Below are positions 7,769 to 18,454 of a stretch of DNA of 22,259 nucleotides, one piece after another. This stretch comes from Porogramme epimiltina (Eukaryota > Basidiomycota > Agaricomycetes > Polyporales > Polyporaceae). The stretch's first letter is position 1; every line of letters begins with the position of its first letter. A program made the position numbers and the translations under genes. The DNA lies in NCBI GenBank assembly GCA_900155495.1, contig FTLJ01001354.1, positions 1-22,259 of the forward strand. The letters run 5' to 3'. Below the pieces are notes generated by a model. It searched no databases, had not been told where the DNA came from, and was given only the letters and a program-made list of their open reading frames with translations.

Positions 7769-10700
7769 ATGCGAGCTTTGAGCTCGTTGCTGGTTCTTGC
7801 CGCCGTCCCTGCGGCACTTGCGGTCAAGACCAACGACTTCAAAACATGTTCTCAAGCAGGTTTCTGTCGCCGAGGGCGGGCTCTCTCGGCTAGGGCAGCA
7901 GAGAACCCCGCGTGGAGGTCTCCATACGTTCTTGACGCCTCTACCGTCACGCTTTCCCCGAACCAAGCCTCTTTCACTGCGGCGGTCACCTCCGCCGTCT
8001 ACCCCGATGTCAAGTTCGGCCTCGAAGTCCTGATACATGAAGATGGCGTCGTGCGCGTGCGCATGGACGAGGTCGGCGGCCTGCGCCAACGTTACAACGA
8101 GGCGGCATCGTGGGCGTTATTGGAAGAGCCCAAGGTGAGCTCCGCTATCCAGTGGACGGTGGCGAAGAACGGTGTCCGCGCGGTGTACGGACCGAAGAAA
8201 GACATTCAAGTCGACGTTGTGTACGAGCCGCTCAAGGTCACGATGACACGCAATGGGAAGGAGCAGGTCGTCCTCAACGGTCGTGGCCTCCTTCACATGG
8301 AGCACTTCCGCACCAAGGAGTCCGTCGCACAGAGCAAGGAGGGTCTGCCGACACCAGAGGAGGGGCTGGAGACGGATGACAGCGCTCAAGTCGTAATGGG
8401 TGCTCACCCTCGCACGGCATGGTTTGAGGGTGAGGAGGAGGATGGGTGGTGGGAGGAATCCTTCAACTCGTTCAACGACCCGAAGCCGAGGGGTAGGTGG
8501 ACTAGACACTTAAGTAGCGCATGTGCATGTTCTAAACAATTCAATAGGACCGGAGTCTCTGTCGCTCGATATCGACTTCCCCAACCACGGTCATGTCTAC
8601 GGAATTCCTCAGCATGCGACCCGGCTGTCCCTCCCCACCACAACTGGCGAGGACGCATACTACTCCGATCCCTACCGCCTGTATAACGCCGACGTTTTTG
8701 AATATCTCGCGGATTCGACCATGTCGTTGTACGGCTCCATCCCCCTCATGCACGCACACTCCGCCGACTCCACGGTCGCCATTTTCAACGCGATCGGTTC
8801 AGACACGTGGATTGATGTTGGCCGTCCGACCCCCAAGTCCACGTCCACCCACTGGATCTCCGAGACCGGAATTATGGACGTTTTCATTCTCCCCGGTCCC
8901 ATCCCTGAGGACATCTTCGCCCAATACACTCGCCTCACTGGCACCCCCGCCCTTCCTGCACACTGGGCACTCGGATATCATCAGTGCCGTTGGAACTATG
9001 CGAGCTCTGAGGACGTCCGGAGTGTTCAGAAGCGCTTCGATGAAGAGGACATCCCCGTCGACGTGTTCTGGCTCGATATCGAGTACTCAGAGGATCACAA
9101 GTACTTCATCTGGGATAAGCGCCACTTCCCCGACCCCGTCGACATGATCAAAGATGTCGAAGCCATAGAACGCAGGGTAAGTCTTTTCACACTAGTGGTA
9201 GTTACACACTCTGACTGTTTCTGTGACAGATGGTCGTCATCGTTGATCCGCACTTGAAGCGAGTCAACGACTACCCGGTGTACAAGCAGGCTACCGACCT
9301 CGGTATCATCGTGAAGAAGGGCGACGGCTCGACGGACTACGAGGGCTGGTGCTGGAGTGGTAGTAGCGCCTGGGTGGACTTCTTCCACCCTGGTAGCTGG
9401 GATTGGTGGAAGACGCTTTTCAAGACCGAGTCTCAGGGTGAGCAGTGGTCTTGGCTCGAAAGCACTGTGAAGACGGGCATCTGGAACGACATGAACGAGG
9501 TGAGTTGTTCGTAGCTCATAACAGTATCAGTACTTGAGCAGCATCCCCAGCCCGCTATCTTCAACGGCCCCGAAATCAGCATGCCCCGTGAGAACATTCA
9601 CTATGGCGGTTGGGAGCACCGCGACCTTCACAACATCAACGGAATGCTCTTCGTAAGTAAACTGTCTACGCTCGTACTTCCAGCTCTGACCCCTCCACAG
9701 TCTAATCTCACATCGCAAGCGGTCACTGCCAGGACAGATCCCCCAACACGCCCATTCGTGCTCACGCGCTCGTTCTTCGCTGGGTCTCAGCGTTTTGGTG
9801 CGATGTGGACTGGCGACAACCTCGGCACTTGGGAGCATATGGCCGTCGGCGTGAAGATGGTCCTCGCCAACAACATTGCTGGGTTCAGTTTCTCTGGCTG
9901 TGAGTGCCTCGAACTTCACGCGCTTTCCTCTAAACTCATTCCTCGTGTCCAGCGGATGTTGGAGGCTTCTTCGGCAACCCCGAGCCTGAGATGCTCGTCC
10001 GTTGGTACGGAGTCGGCATCTTCTCGCCTTTCATGCGCGCCCACGCCCATATCGACACGAAGCGCCGCGAACCGTACCTGTTGGACGAGCCGTACAAGAG
10101 CATTGTGCGCGATATGCTTCGGCTGCGCTACAGCATGCTCCCCGTCTGGTACACGGCATTCCGCGAGGCGAGCGTCACCGGTCTGCCCGTCACCCGTCCT
10201 CATTACGTCGTTTTCCCTCAAGATGAAGGTGGTTTCGCCATCGACGATCAGTACTTCATTGGTGGCTCTGGTTTGTTGGTCAAGCCTGTGACCACAAAAG
10301 GCGCCACAGAAACGACGGTTTACCTTCCTGAGGATCAGGTAAGGCGAGAACGCAGGATGAGGCTAGTCACATGCTGATAGTGGCTGTTAGGTCTACTACG
10401 ACTACTTCAACAACCACGCATACCGCGGCGCTGCGAAGGGCAAGAGTATCACCGTCGCTGCTGAGCTCCACCAAATTCCTCTCTTCATCCGTGGAGGCTC
10501 CATCGTCTCTACTCGCGAGCGCCCACGCCGCTCGTCCCCTCTGATGAAGTTCGACCCATTCACGCTGCGCGTCGCACTCAGCAAGGAGGGTAGTGCTCGT
10601 GGAGAACTTTATCTCGACGACGGGGAGACCTTCTCCCACCAGGAGGGCCAGTTCGTCTGGCGCGAGTTCGCCGCGGAGAAGCCCTCGAAGAAGAGCAAGG

Positions 10701-11011
10701 GCGTTACGATCAAGAGCCGCGACCTTGGAGCGCAGAAGCCTGGCGAGGCTGTCGATCATGTCGCACTCGCGACCTACGACAGTGGAAACGAGTACGCGAA
10801 GCGCATCGCGAGCGTACGCGTCGAGAAAGTCGTCGTGCTTGGCCTCGCAGCAAAGCCGACGCGCGTCTCCGTCGGCGGCAAGGAGCTACAGTGGTCCTTC
10901 ACCCCGGGTGTTGCCGCGTCGGAGAAGAACGAGGGCGCTGCGAGCGAACTTGTCATCAAAGACCCCAAGTTGCCCGTCGCCGCAGATTGGGAGATCCTGG
11001 TCGAGGCGTAG
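7769..11011 (+). CDS. ROT2: ER glucosidase II catalytic alpha subunit (GH31)
   Basis: Trims the two inner alpha-1,3-linked glucoses from N-glycans in the ER lumen, in complex with a beta subunit, within glycoprotein quality control. Seven exons: 7769-8492, 8548-9176, 9230-9499, 9551-9652, 9701-9899, 9953-10338, 10391-11011; six GT-AG introns of 48-55 bp; 976 residues, close to the family length. A signal peptide covers about 1-18 (MRALSSLLVLAAVPAALA). It is followed by FKTCSQAGFCRR, a typical glucosidase II N-terminus. The GH31 catalytic domain carries the nucleophile in GIWNDMNE (Asp538) and the acid/base in RFGAMWTGDN (Asp614). HRDLHNINGM and the fungal block FFGNPEPEML are also present, and C-terminal beta domains follow. 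No ER-retention signal is present, as expected for a subunit held by its partner. The symbol follows the budding-yeast gene; fungi also use GLS2. Confidence 0.93.
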
Positions 11012-11420
11012 ACCCTGGGTGGCGGTGGAGGAGGAGGTCTAGACTCTGGAATATCTATCGGACACGCGCATTCGTTTCTTTATTCGCACATCTCGCAATG
11101 CAACTCGTCTTTCTGCTGTGTCGATAAGATCTGATGGCCGATCATTCCTGCAGCTCCAAAGGGTCGTACTATGTGCCACCGGGCCCGTGCCACATCCACG
11201 AGGATGCCAAGCCCGAATGTTCTTTGCGGTGTGGCCCACAAAGCTGCAAACCCCGTCGCGGTCGGGGGCTCGACGTGTGCAGCTCATTGTCGCTTCATGG
11301 GCCACAGTTTCGATCTGTGGCACTCCTTGGGTCATATAAGTGGAATGTGTCCTCCCGGCGGTTCCGGCAGCTTTTGCTCACTGCATTCTTCTCTTTCTTA
11401 CATCCTCTGTTCAACCTGTC
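11012..11420. other. Glucosidase II 3' flank and promoter of next gene
   Basis: No gene supported. The first part should be the 3' UTR of the glucosidase gene. The last 90 bp hold a TATA-like element and a pyrimidine-rich leader (TTCTCTTTCTTACATCC) before the ATG at 11421. An upstream in-frame extension begins only with non-ATG codons. Confidence 0.55.
11335..11340 (+). promoter_or_regulatory. TATA-like element
   Basis: TATAAG within GTCATATAAG lies 86 bp upstream of the ATG at 11421. That places a transcription start about 55 nt before the ATG, a normal fungal leader. Position supports the role; not proven. Confidence 0.45.
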
Positions 11421-12800
11421 ATGTCGTCTTCCCACAGGACTTCGACGCAAAAGGGGCTTGAGGTCCCTTGCGTCGTCGTTCCACCTATGCCGCGGAGCCG
11501 TACCCTGTCTGAGGGGATCCCCTCCAGGCGGACTGAGGTGAGTTATTCATGAATACGACCACCCACCTCAATACTTACTACTCCCCACCTACCGCATGCG
11601 CGCCAATGTGCTCAGGTCCTCAGCGCTTCACGGTATTCCGCCACTCCACGCAGCTCGCGGCCGCCACCGCGACGCGTGCCAGTGCCCAAGGAGCTGCTAG
11701 AGACGGTTGACACCGCCAGGCCCGGCAGGAACGGCTCTCGCGACATGACTGGAAACGAGGTCAACCACACTCTTTACCAACCCACGGAGCCCGCCACCCG
11801 GGCACGGAACCACGCGAGTGGCCAAGACACATTCCTTTTATCACCCATCAACGTCTCCGACGCTCACCTTAGCTTCGGTGATCTTCGTGCCGCGCTGGAC
11901 GCAGTGCCCGGAGCCCGAGAGGCGTTGGGCTCTACTCCGACATCGGCATCTTCTACATTTCAAGCCGGTTCGCGCGCGACGGCCTCAAATGCCGCCACGG
12001 AGTCGAGCGCGAATCTTCATGGCAACGGTGGACAACTTGCTCTCCATACTGGTGCCCACCGCCATGGCGCGACGACCACGACTGCGCCAGCACTGGCGCT
12101 CGCGAGGTCGCCGACGCCTCCGGCCTCGTCCTCCATGAAGCTACCCCCTCGTCCGCCCGCCTTCCACAAACGCACATCTAGCTCTGCGTCATACAAGCTT
12201 ACCGCACTGAGCAAGAGCTCGATTAGTGGTCCACGATCAACTCCTGGCCTCACCCCGCCCTCCGCCCGCCTTCCCACTCTCGTGGTCTCCAAATCTTTGC
12301 CCTCCCAGAACTCGGCCCCTGCGCGCCTTCACTCGAACACGATGAGCACGGCCACCGCTACGACATTCAACTCGGGCTCGGATCAGTCCATGCTGTCATC
12401 TGTGTTCGAGGAGCGTGGCTTGCATGGCATGGGGCCGCGCTCCCCCGGTCCTCCTGAGCGCCCACCCGAGCGGCGGTGGGCGATGGTCGAAGGTTCGCGC
12501 GTTCCATACCCATACGAAGAAGATGGAGAGGAAATTGGCAACGAGGACGAGGACGAGGGGCGGTACTACGACGAAGACCGCGCTGCCGGGTACGCCAGCG
12601 AGACCTTCAGCTATCGGCGCAACGTCCCTCTGGCTCGGAGTGGGTACGAGACAGACGCTCCGCGCCTGCTGGAGAGCGCCTCGGGCCATGAGGCGCGGCA
12701 GCCTGGCGAGCCGCTCCCGCCGTTCCTCGACGGGAAGCGCAAGTGGTGCAAAGCTGCATTCAGCAAGGCCGTGCGGACGTCGACGCGATCGCGGGAGTGA
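11421..12800 (+). CDS. Hypothetical disordered Ser/Pro-rich protein with acidic patch
   Basis: Two exons, 11421-11537 and 11616-12800, joined over a 78-bp GT-AG intron (GAG|GTGAGT ... GCTCAG|GTC), give 433 residues. I do not recognise the family. The start is the first ATG after the TATA-like element, and the join keeps frame (RRTE then VLSASRYS). The N-terminus is Arg/Pro-rich (PRSSRPPPRR). The middle is low-complexity Ser/Thr/Ala/Pro. Near residues 325-350 sits an acidic run (YEEDGEEIGNEDEDEGRYYDED), followed by YASETFSYRRNVPL and a basic end (KRKWCKAAF, STRSRE). No membrane segment or enzymatic motif is visible. The composition suggests a phosphorylated regulatory or scaffold protein; this is a guess. 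Confidence 0.6.
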
Positions 12801-13199
12801 GGGCGTCGTATGTGCGAGGTGTGAGCTTCAACAGCCACGCTATACACCAAGGTGCCGACAGCGCTGCGAGGGGGGTTCGTTTGGAACATACTATTTTCAT
12901 TACTGGACTGGTGGACACTGTATTTGTACATGGACTCAAGTGCTGGCGCCTACGCATCACCTGGATTATTGTAGTCTATGCAACATTCATGTCCTCCGTC
13001 TATTATCCCTGTGCAATACTACTGTGTTTGTGTCGAAGGCAGCACGAAGGACAATAGCACGGAAGCAGAACAGTCCCGAATGAGGAGACGATACAGTTCG
13101 TGGAGGTGGTAAACACGAATATGGTTGAAGTTGTATACATAGGTATCACGTACGAGCGAACGGTTGTTCAATTGTGACAAAGTTCTCATCGCGTGCACG
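12801..13199. other. Convergent intergenic region
   Basis: Holds the 3' ends of the disordered-protein gene (+) and the first F-box gene (-). The strand-wise open frames here are short and without recognisable domains. Nothing else seen. Confidence 0.6.
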
Positions 13200-14964
13200 T
13201 CAAATTGAATCAAAGTCGCCAGTACGACCCGAGCGGGCAGCTGCAACAAACATGAGTATGATATCTGACATACTGTCACTATCTTTACCGTCCAAATCCT
13301 GCAACTCCCTTCGCCACTGAGCGACATCCCTATCCATCTGCTCCGAACCGATTACTCCGAGCCGTGGAAATAGCGCGTCGAGGGTGAGCGCGAGTTCCAT
13401 GATTGACCATTGGGTTGCGCCCCCTATAAGGCGTTTGAGCCGAAGCTTGCAAAGAGGATGCGATGCTCCAGAAATTGCGCCGTTCGCGATCATCGTTGGC
13501 AGCGTAGACCCCGCTGTGTTGAACCAAGGTAAGCCGAGGACCTTGAGGGCACACCAACCCCGCGCGACGCTAACGAGTCCAGAGATGGTTGGAGCAACGG
13601 ACGGATCGCCTCTTCTATGCGCATCGCCGTCTAGCTCTTCGGAAACTTCGAATTCTTCCAAGTGAGGCCATGCATTGATTGCGGAACTGAGGTCTGCGTC
13701 AGAAATATTGATGCTGGGATTTCGATGACGAGCGTCCGTGAGGGTGACGGAGAGGGTTATCAAGTGCTTGAACGTGGAGAGAGGCTCATAGATTTCCCGG
13801 AAGTGGACTTCCCGAACGTTTAACCCTAAAGTGAGCCTAACGTTACGAAGTATCTGTTGGGCGATTGTGGATGACATATCTATGGCCGCGTCGCGGAGTA
13901 TCTCCAAGGAATAGAGTTTCTTCGGCGCTACGTAGAGCTTGTCTAGTGATGGTAGTGGAATAGTGTGGAGGAGAGGTGCGATATCGGAGATGTTGCCGCG
14001 AAACCGGAGACTTGATACCGACGAGAATCCATCCCCGAATTCTTCTGTGGTATCGTGATTCCATCCATCTGGGCATATGGGACAAATATCGAGGGAACGA
14101 AGGCGACTCTTGCTTAGGGATAACATTTTTAGAGTGTGTACGGATATTTCGTCTTCGATCTTGATGTTGGTTAGGAAATGGAACTGGGGAAGCGATCGTA
14201 GGATGTCAGAAGGGGCGTCTTCGTCAAACCCTCTCAGGGATAGTGTGGACACATTAGGGGCCTTCACTGCCAAGAGTTGAAGTAATGCGCGAGCCGAGAG
14301 TTTGGAAGACCGAGAACGTTGAATGAGGTAATGGACATCGTACGAATCAATCTTGAGAGTAAGGTTCGTTATTGATGGGGAGAGGGAGAACAGAACAGGC
14401 TGAATAGAAGAGACGCTAAGAAAGCGTATGGAGGCATATAGTCTTGTAAGGTGAGGAAGGTATGCCCCCTGTGTGGAGAAGGATGCAAGGACAAGCCAGA
14501 CGGATTGGTCTATTGAGTCTTCATCATGAATCCCCAGCCCTCGGATTCGTTTGGCGTACAGCCGAAAACGGGAAAAATTTGCGGAAAAGCTTAGTTCGCA
14601 CGGGACCTGGTGTAATAACATTATCAGGGAAGTGGCTCACAGCAAGGGATGGTATTTTACGTACCCAGGAGCCACTCGATGTCGCGGAACTATATTCCAA
14701 GTTTAATGCGAGTCTTAGGAGTATGGAAACGTCGTTCAAAGACCGCCATAGAATGTCTAACGCAGGGTCGAGAAAAGCACGACAGACGCGTGCTGCGCCG
14801 GCCAATGTGCGGGTGCATTCTTCTTGAAGTTGGATCCCGTTTCTTTGCGGCGGGTCAGTGATTTCGATTTGGGGGTCGAGGTGTTCGAATATGTTGAGCA
14901 GGATATCTTGATTATGAAGAGCGCTGGCACAAGCATTCTCCAAAGTCCATGACATTGCGGACAT
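13200..14964 (-). CDS. F-box-like protein, array copy 1 (type A)
   Basis: F-box proteins act as substrate adaptors of SCF ubiquitin ligases; the target here is unknown. Exons 14964-14665 and 14606-13200, split by a 58-bp intron (TGG|GTACGT ... CACCAG|GTC, phase 0), give 568 residues. The F-box-like region covers about residues 14-82. Its first half is ALHNQDILLNIFEHLDP. An insert of roughly 20 residues follows, then the second half LAGAARVCRAFLDPALDILW. After the intron comes FRLYAKRIRGL and a long degenerate leucine-rich-repeat-like region. The ending VAAARSGRTGDF is shared by all four copies. It resembles copy 3 most (LHNQDI, ALDILWRSL, LEY before the intron, LFPRLG near the end). The start is the first ATG after a probable 5'-UTR intron. 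Confidence 0.82.
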
Positions 14965-15384
14965 TTGTCCTGAAAATAAGAAGTTGTCAGATTCGAGTCA
15001 TATGGGAATACGTTCCAGGGAGGTGTCGCCCGTCACAACTTACCGGAAAGGTCTCCCGTCGCCAGCAGGTCGAAGCTCGGGTGATATTCACCGGAAGCAG
15101 AAGGACGTTGCCGGGCGGAGGAAAGGGTAGAAAGAAGAAGAGGTCGTCGACCAAGAGTCGATGTCTCTGGAAGCGGATTACGTAACCTGGCTGCAAGATA
15201 TATCGGGCCTTGATTCGATCGGCCTCAGTCGAACTGGTCCCCGACCTTGCGAGTGTCGACAAATGCTGAACCCGCACTTTCGGAAGACCTCAAATTTGTA
15301 GCTGTATTCTAAATAGGTGGGCAAACCCCTCTACAAACATAATCTCGTGCCTACTACCTAGCCGTGAGCAGCGCTTCTACCTTG
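14965..15384. other. Spacer between F-box copies 1 and 2
   Basis: These 420 bp hold the promoter and spliced leader of copy 1 and the 3' UTR of copy 2. A TATATC word at about 15198-15205 (minus strand GATATATC) is a possible TATA element for copy 1. No other gene seen. Confidence 0.5.
14970..15043 (-). other. Probable 5'-UTR intron of F-box copy 1
   Basis: On the minus strand a GTAAGT donor (15043) and a TTATTTTCAG acceptor (14970), with CTGAC about 20 nt before the acceptor, define a 74-bp intron that ends 5 nt before the ATG at 14964. The frame upstream of the join stays open but has no ATG before its stop, so I treat the upstream exon as leader. Confidence 0.55.
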
Positions 15385-17234
15385 TCACGGCAAGGAGACT
15401 TGAAAACCTCCCTTCCTCCCTGCACGGATGGACACGAGAAGCGTACTGGCAATTTCGGACATATCCGTGTATGATACATCAGTAAACCACTTCGAGATGC
15501 TCGTAGAGGCAAGCTCGTCACGCGCAGCCGCGTCGGGAATGCCCAAGTTAGGGAACAATGTGTCGAATAATAGTGCGACTGCGAGCAACGACCGATAGGT
15601 CGTGTCGCCAACGAGATGGTCCACCCACAAACTTTTCAGTCTATCGTTCTTGGGGGATACACGTGCAAGGCTTATCAAGTCCGATGCTAATGTATTGAAA
15701 GGCGCAGCGTCGTTGTTGTTTGAGGGATGTCTTTGAGGGAGTGCGATCGCAGGTATGTTCAGATGATGCAGCTCGGGGCAATGGCGAGCAATGACGAGTA
15801 AGGAGTAAAGGGAGGGAAGCGGGAAATGTCCTCCGTTGGAGCGGTCGAAGGAGCGTTCGTCGAGCTGAATGTGAGGCGAGACGGAAACATAGAACTTGAC
15901 TATGTTTGGCCATGTGGCAGCGACGGCTTTGATGTCCTCATCAGAGACGTGGATCATTGTTCGCGTGTCCTCCTCGAAGTCGAGGGTGAAGTCATTGAGT
16001 GATATAAGAGATTTGAGTGCCTCGAGGAGTGGCGTGAAAAGGACGTTGAATCGGCCTCCCTGTTTGCGCGGAACTGTTGTGAGGGATATACATTCCAAGC
16101 TCTGTGGAGGTAGAGAGGCGCATATGTCTGCGAATGCTTGTTGAAAACTGTCTGTGTCGTTTATGGGGTCTGCCTGGAATTCTGCAGTCCGCAAGGAAGG
16201 AAAAGAGGCCATCTTGAGCATGCGAGAGCAGCTAGTTATGCTGCCAGCAAGCCACAGAACTGTGACGTTACGGAAACCGTCTCCAAAGAAGCTGGTAGGT
16301 TCGTCCTCGATGCCGATGAGCCGAATGGTGAGGCTTGTAAGAGACCGCATATGAGAAAGTGCATGCAGTCCATGTGTGTCGAGGGGAAGACCGAGCCTGA
16401 GATCCTTGACTCCGTCGAGACTTGAGAGCGACGAAAACGTAGAAGAGGGGACACGGATGTCTAGTCCGCCGATCTCTAGGAAAACAACACGGGGCACTTG
16501 GGGGATGACCAGTTGTATGAAGCCTTGAGTGAGGACGCTTAGCTCCGACTTCGTCGAAGGGACAACGGACGTAGCTCTTGGAGTAGAGCCCACCGAGCTC
16601 CGATCGAGTTGCAGTACCTCGACTCTGACGTGGCTAATGAGATATAGCCTGAGGTAGGTGATGGTAGGGGAGAGAAAGAGGAGGAGTCCGGTTGGATTGG
16701 TTAGAGAAACGTAGAATTGAAGCCGGCGAAGTTGGGGGAGCAGCGGTTCCCCGTTGGATTTCGCCATAATGAAAGACCACACAGAGGGTTCGACGTCGGC
16801 GGGCGAATGTAGTCTCAGTCCACGCACTCGCCTGGCGTACGATCTAAACCGTGTCCACTCGTTGTCAGTAATGAGGCTGTGTAGGATCTGCTCCATAACC
16901 ATGTTAACGTGAACGCCGACATTAGAACCATTAGAAGACCTACCCATACAGACGATTCAGAGTGTTGCATGTATGAAGGGAAGAGTTTGAGCAACGCAGA
17001 AAGTTCTTCGATTTCTCTCCAAAGGACGTCCAGAGCAGGGCTAGAGAATGCTCGGCATGTTCGCGCTGCACAAGCTAGTGCTAGTCTGTTTTCCCATTGC
17101 GGCGTGTTGCGTATAGGGCTCGCGTCTACTTCATCCATGTCTGGAGACTCTGGTGCGAGGTTGGCAAATACATGAGCCCAGATGCTTTGATTGCGCAAGA
17201 CAGTGACATGTGCAGTCTCGCGAATGTGAGCCAT
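15385..17234 (-). CDS. F-box-like protein, array copy 2 (type B)
   Basis: Exons 17234-16944 and 16887-15385, separated by a 56-bp intron (TGG|GTAGGT ... GGAGCAG|ATC, phase 0), give 597 residues. The F-box-like region is in exon 1: VLRNQSIWAHVFANLAP, an acidic insert, then LALACAARTCRAFSSPALDVLW. The exon ends LFPSYMQHSESSVW. Exon 2 opens ILHSLITDNEWTRFRSYARRVRGL and continues as a degenerate leucine-rich region with FLSPTITYL, ALSHMRSLTSL, MIHVSDEDIKA and the shared end SIRAGRKGGF. These blocks match copy 4 better than copies 1 or 3. Presumed SCF substrate receptor, inferred from the F-box only. The intron can also be read through in frame; the spliced form is preferred because all four copies share this site. 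Confidence 0.82.
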
Positions 17235-18047
17235 CAGGGGAGTCTAGGTGTTGGACTTGGTACGATTCAACTTGAGACTATAGGTGAAAATATTAGACAT
17301 CTCAAGGTATAGACGATATCTCGTTGGATAACTAACAGTGGTAACAGTATACCACCTCCTGCGAGGGCGCGTCGGTGGGCGACTATACAACGGGGAGTCC
17401 TTGTAGTGCTGGGAGTCCGAAGGGCTCTGGCCTGAGTGGCAACCTCGACACGACGACAAGCGACTGGGCATGTAAATCACGTGCGAGCGTCAAAACGTAA
17501 GGTCTTGTATTCCTCCAAGTCTCCGACAGTTCAACTTCTATCATGGAGAGTATGATGACAAAATTCGGCACCGGGGTTCATCCGAGTGGCGCCACTGTTC
17601 TCGAGCACTCCTACATAATACCGAAACAAATCGCGGTTCCCCAGGTCTATACTGCCAGTAGTATTGTCTTACTCTCGCGGCTGGTGCGACTGGGCGTCAG
17701 ATGTGACCACTGACCGGCACTACAAAAGGCCGCGATGAGTGTATATCTGATAGGGAAAAGCCAATGAATATCATTATCATCAATGCGGTGATGCCAGCCC
17801 GGAGGATGGCGCTACTGGATTGGCAGCTGCAGGTCCGACACTGCGCACCGCTTTCAGTGCGCTCCAACTGCTTGGCGGCCACCACATCCTCGAGCTGCGA
17901 AGATGATGAGCCCAGAAAGAGAGCGAGCCTTACCGTCACCTTCAACAGTCACCCCGTAATCGACGTGCCATTAGCACACCGAGCAGTTTCCTTTGGAAGG
18001 TACTCCTTTCATTATCGAGCTGAAACGACATGGTGTCGGTACTCAGG

Positions 18048-18112
18048 ATGAACCCTTCATAATATCTGACGTACTATGCGCCACATCGCCATCTATGACG
18101 TACTCCTGCATC
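18048..18112 (+). repeat. Imperfect direct repeat, copy 1
   Basis: About 65 bp, ATGAACCC... through GACGTACTATGCG to ACTCCTGCATC, that recur with substitutions and a small insertion at 18325-18394. Units start 277 bp apart. Seen directly; origin unknown. Confidence 0.75.
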
Positions 18113-18324
18113 CGCTGCGGGGCAGAGGCTCGGGCCATACCTCCGCCACTTCAAGTCTTCCAGGGAGTGGTGCAGTAACACCTCGCACGACGGGCTTCGT
18201 CACGGTCGAAGTGGAGGCGGGAGAGCGCACGGCGAGTAAGCCTAAGTTGATGAAGCACTCACTACATACACGAAGTTATATTGAGTCATGATCGACTTAA
18301 GATGCAAGTATAATCTCAGCTAGA

Positions 18325-18394
18325 ATGAACCTCCAATAATATCCGACGTACTATGCGCGCGTCGCATTGCCATCTGTGACGCACTCCTGCATCT
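18325..18394 (+). repeat. Imperfect direct repeat, copy 2
   Basis: Partner of 18048-18112, sharing ATGAACC, AATAATATC, CGACGTACTATGCG, CCATCTGTGACG and ACTCCTGCATC. It lies about 60 bp beyond the stop codon of F-box copy 3, so it is probably part of that gene's 3' UTR, while the other unit lies further downstream. Confidence 0.75.
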
Positions 18395-18454
18395 GCATCT
18401 AGCTGCTCTTTCGCCACTGCGCAATGTGCTTCCAATAGCCCCAACAGCATCATC

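Larger units (their letters stand above)
17235..18454. other. Long spacer between F-box copies 2 and 3
   Basis: At 1220 bp this is the longest gene-free stretch in the array. It should hold the promoter of copy 2, with a CACGTG word at 17478-17483 about 245 bp upstream of its ATG, and the 3' UTR of copy 3. Short open frames on both strands near 17700-18050 give no recognisable domain. A diverged pair of direct repeats (18048-18112 and 18325-18394) lies at the copy 3 side. I could not identify an F-box relic by eye. Confidence 0.5.

Noticed and set aside
16815..16947. Read-through of the copy 2 F-box intron giving a hydrophobic stretch (VGLLMVLMSAFTLTWLW)
   Set aside because: All four copies have an intron at this position and the flanking exons join in frame to conserved sequence; the hydrophobic run is most simply a chance reading of intron DNA.
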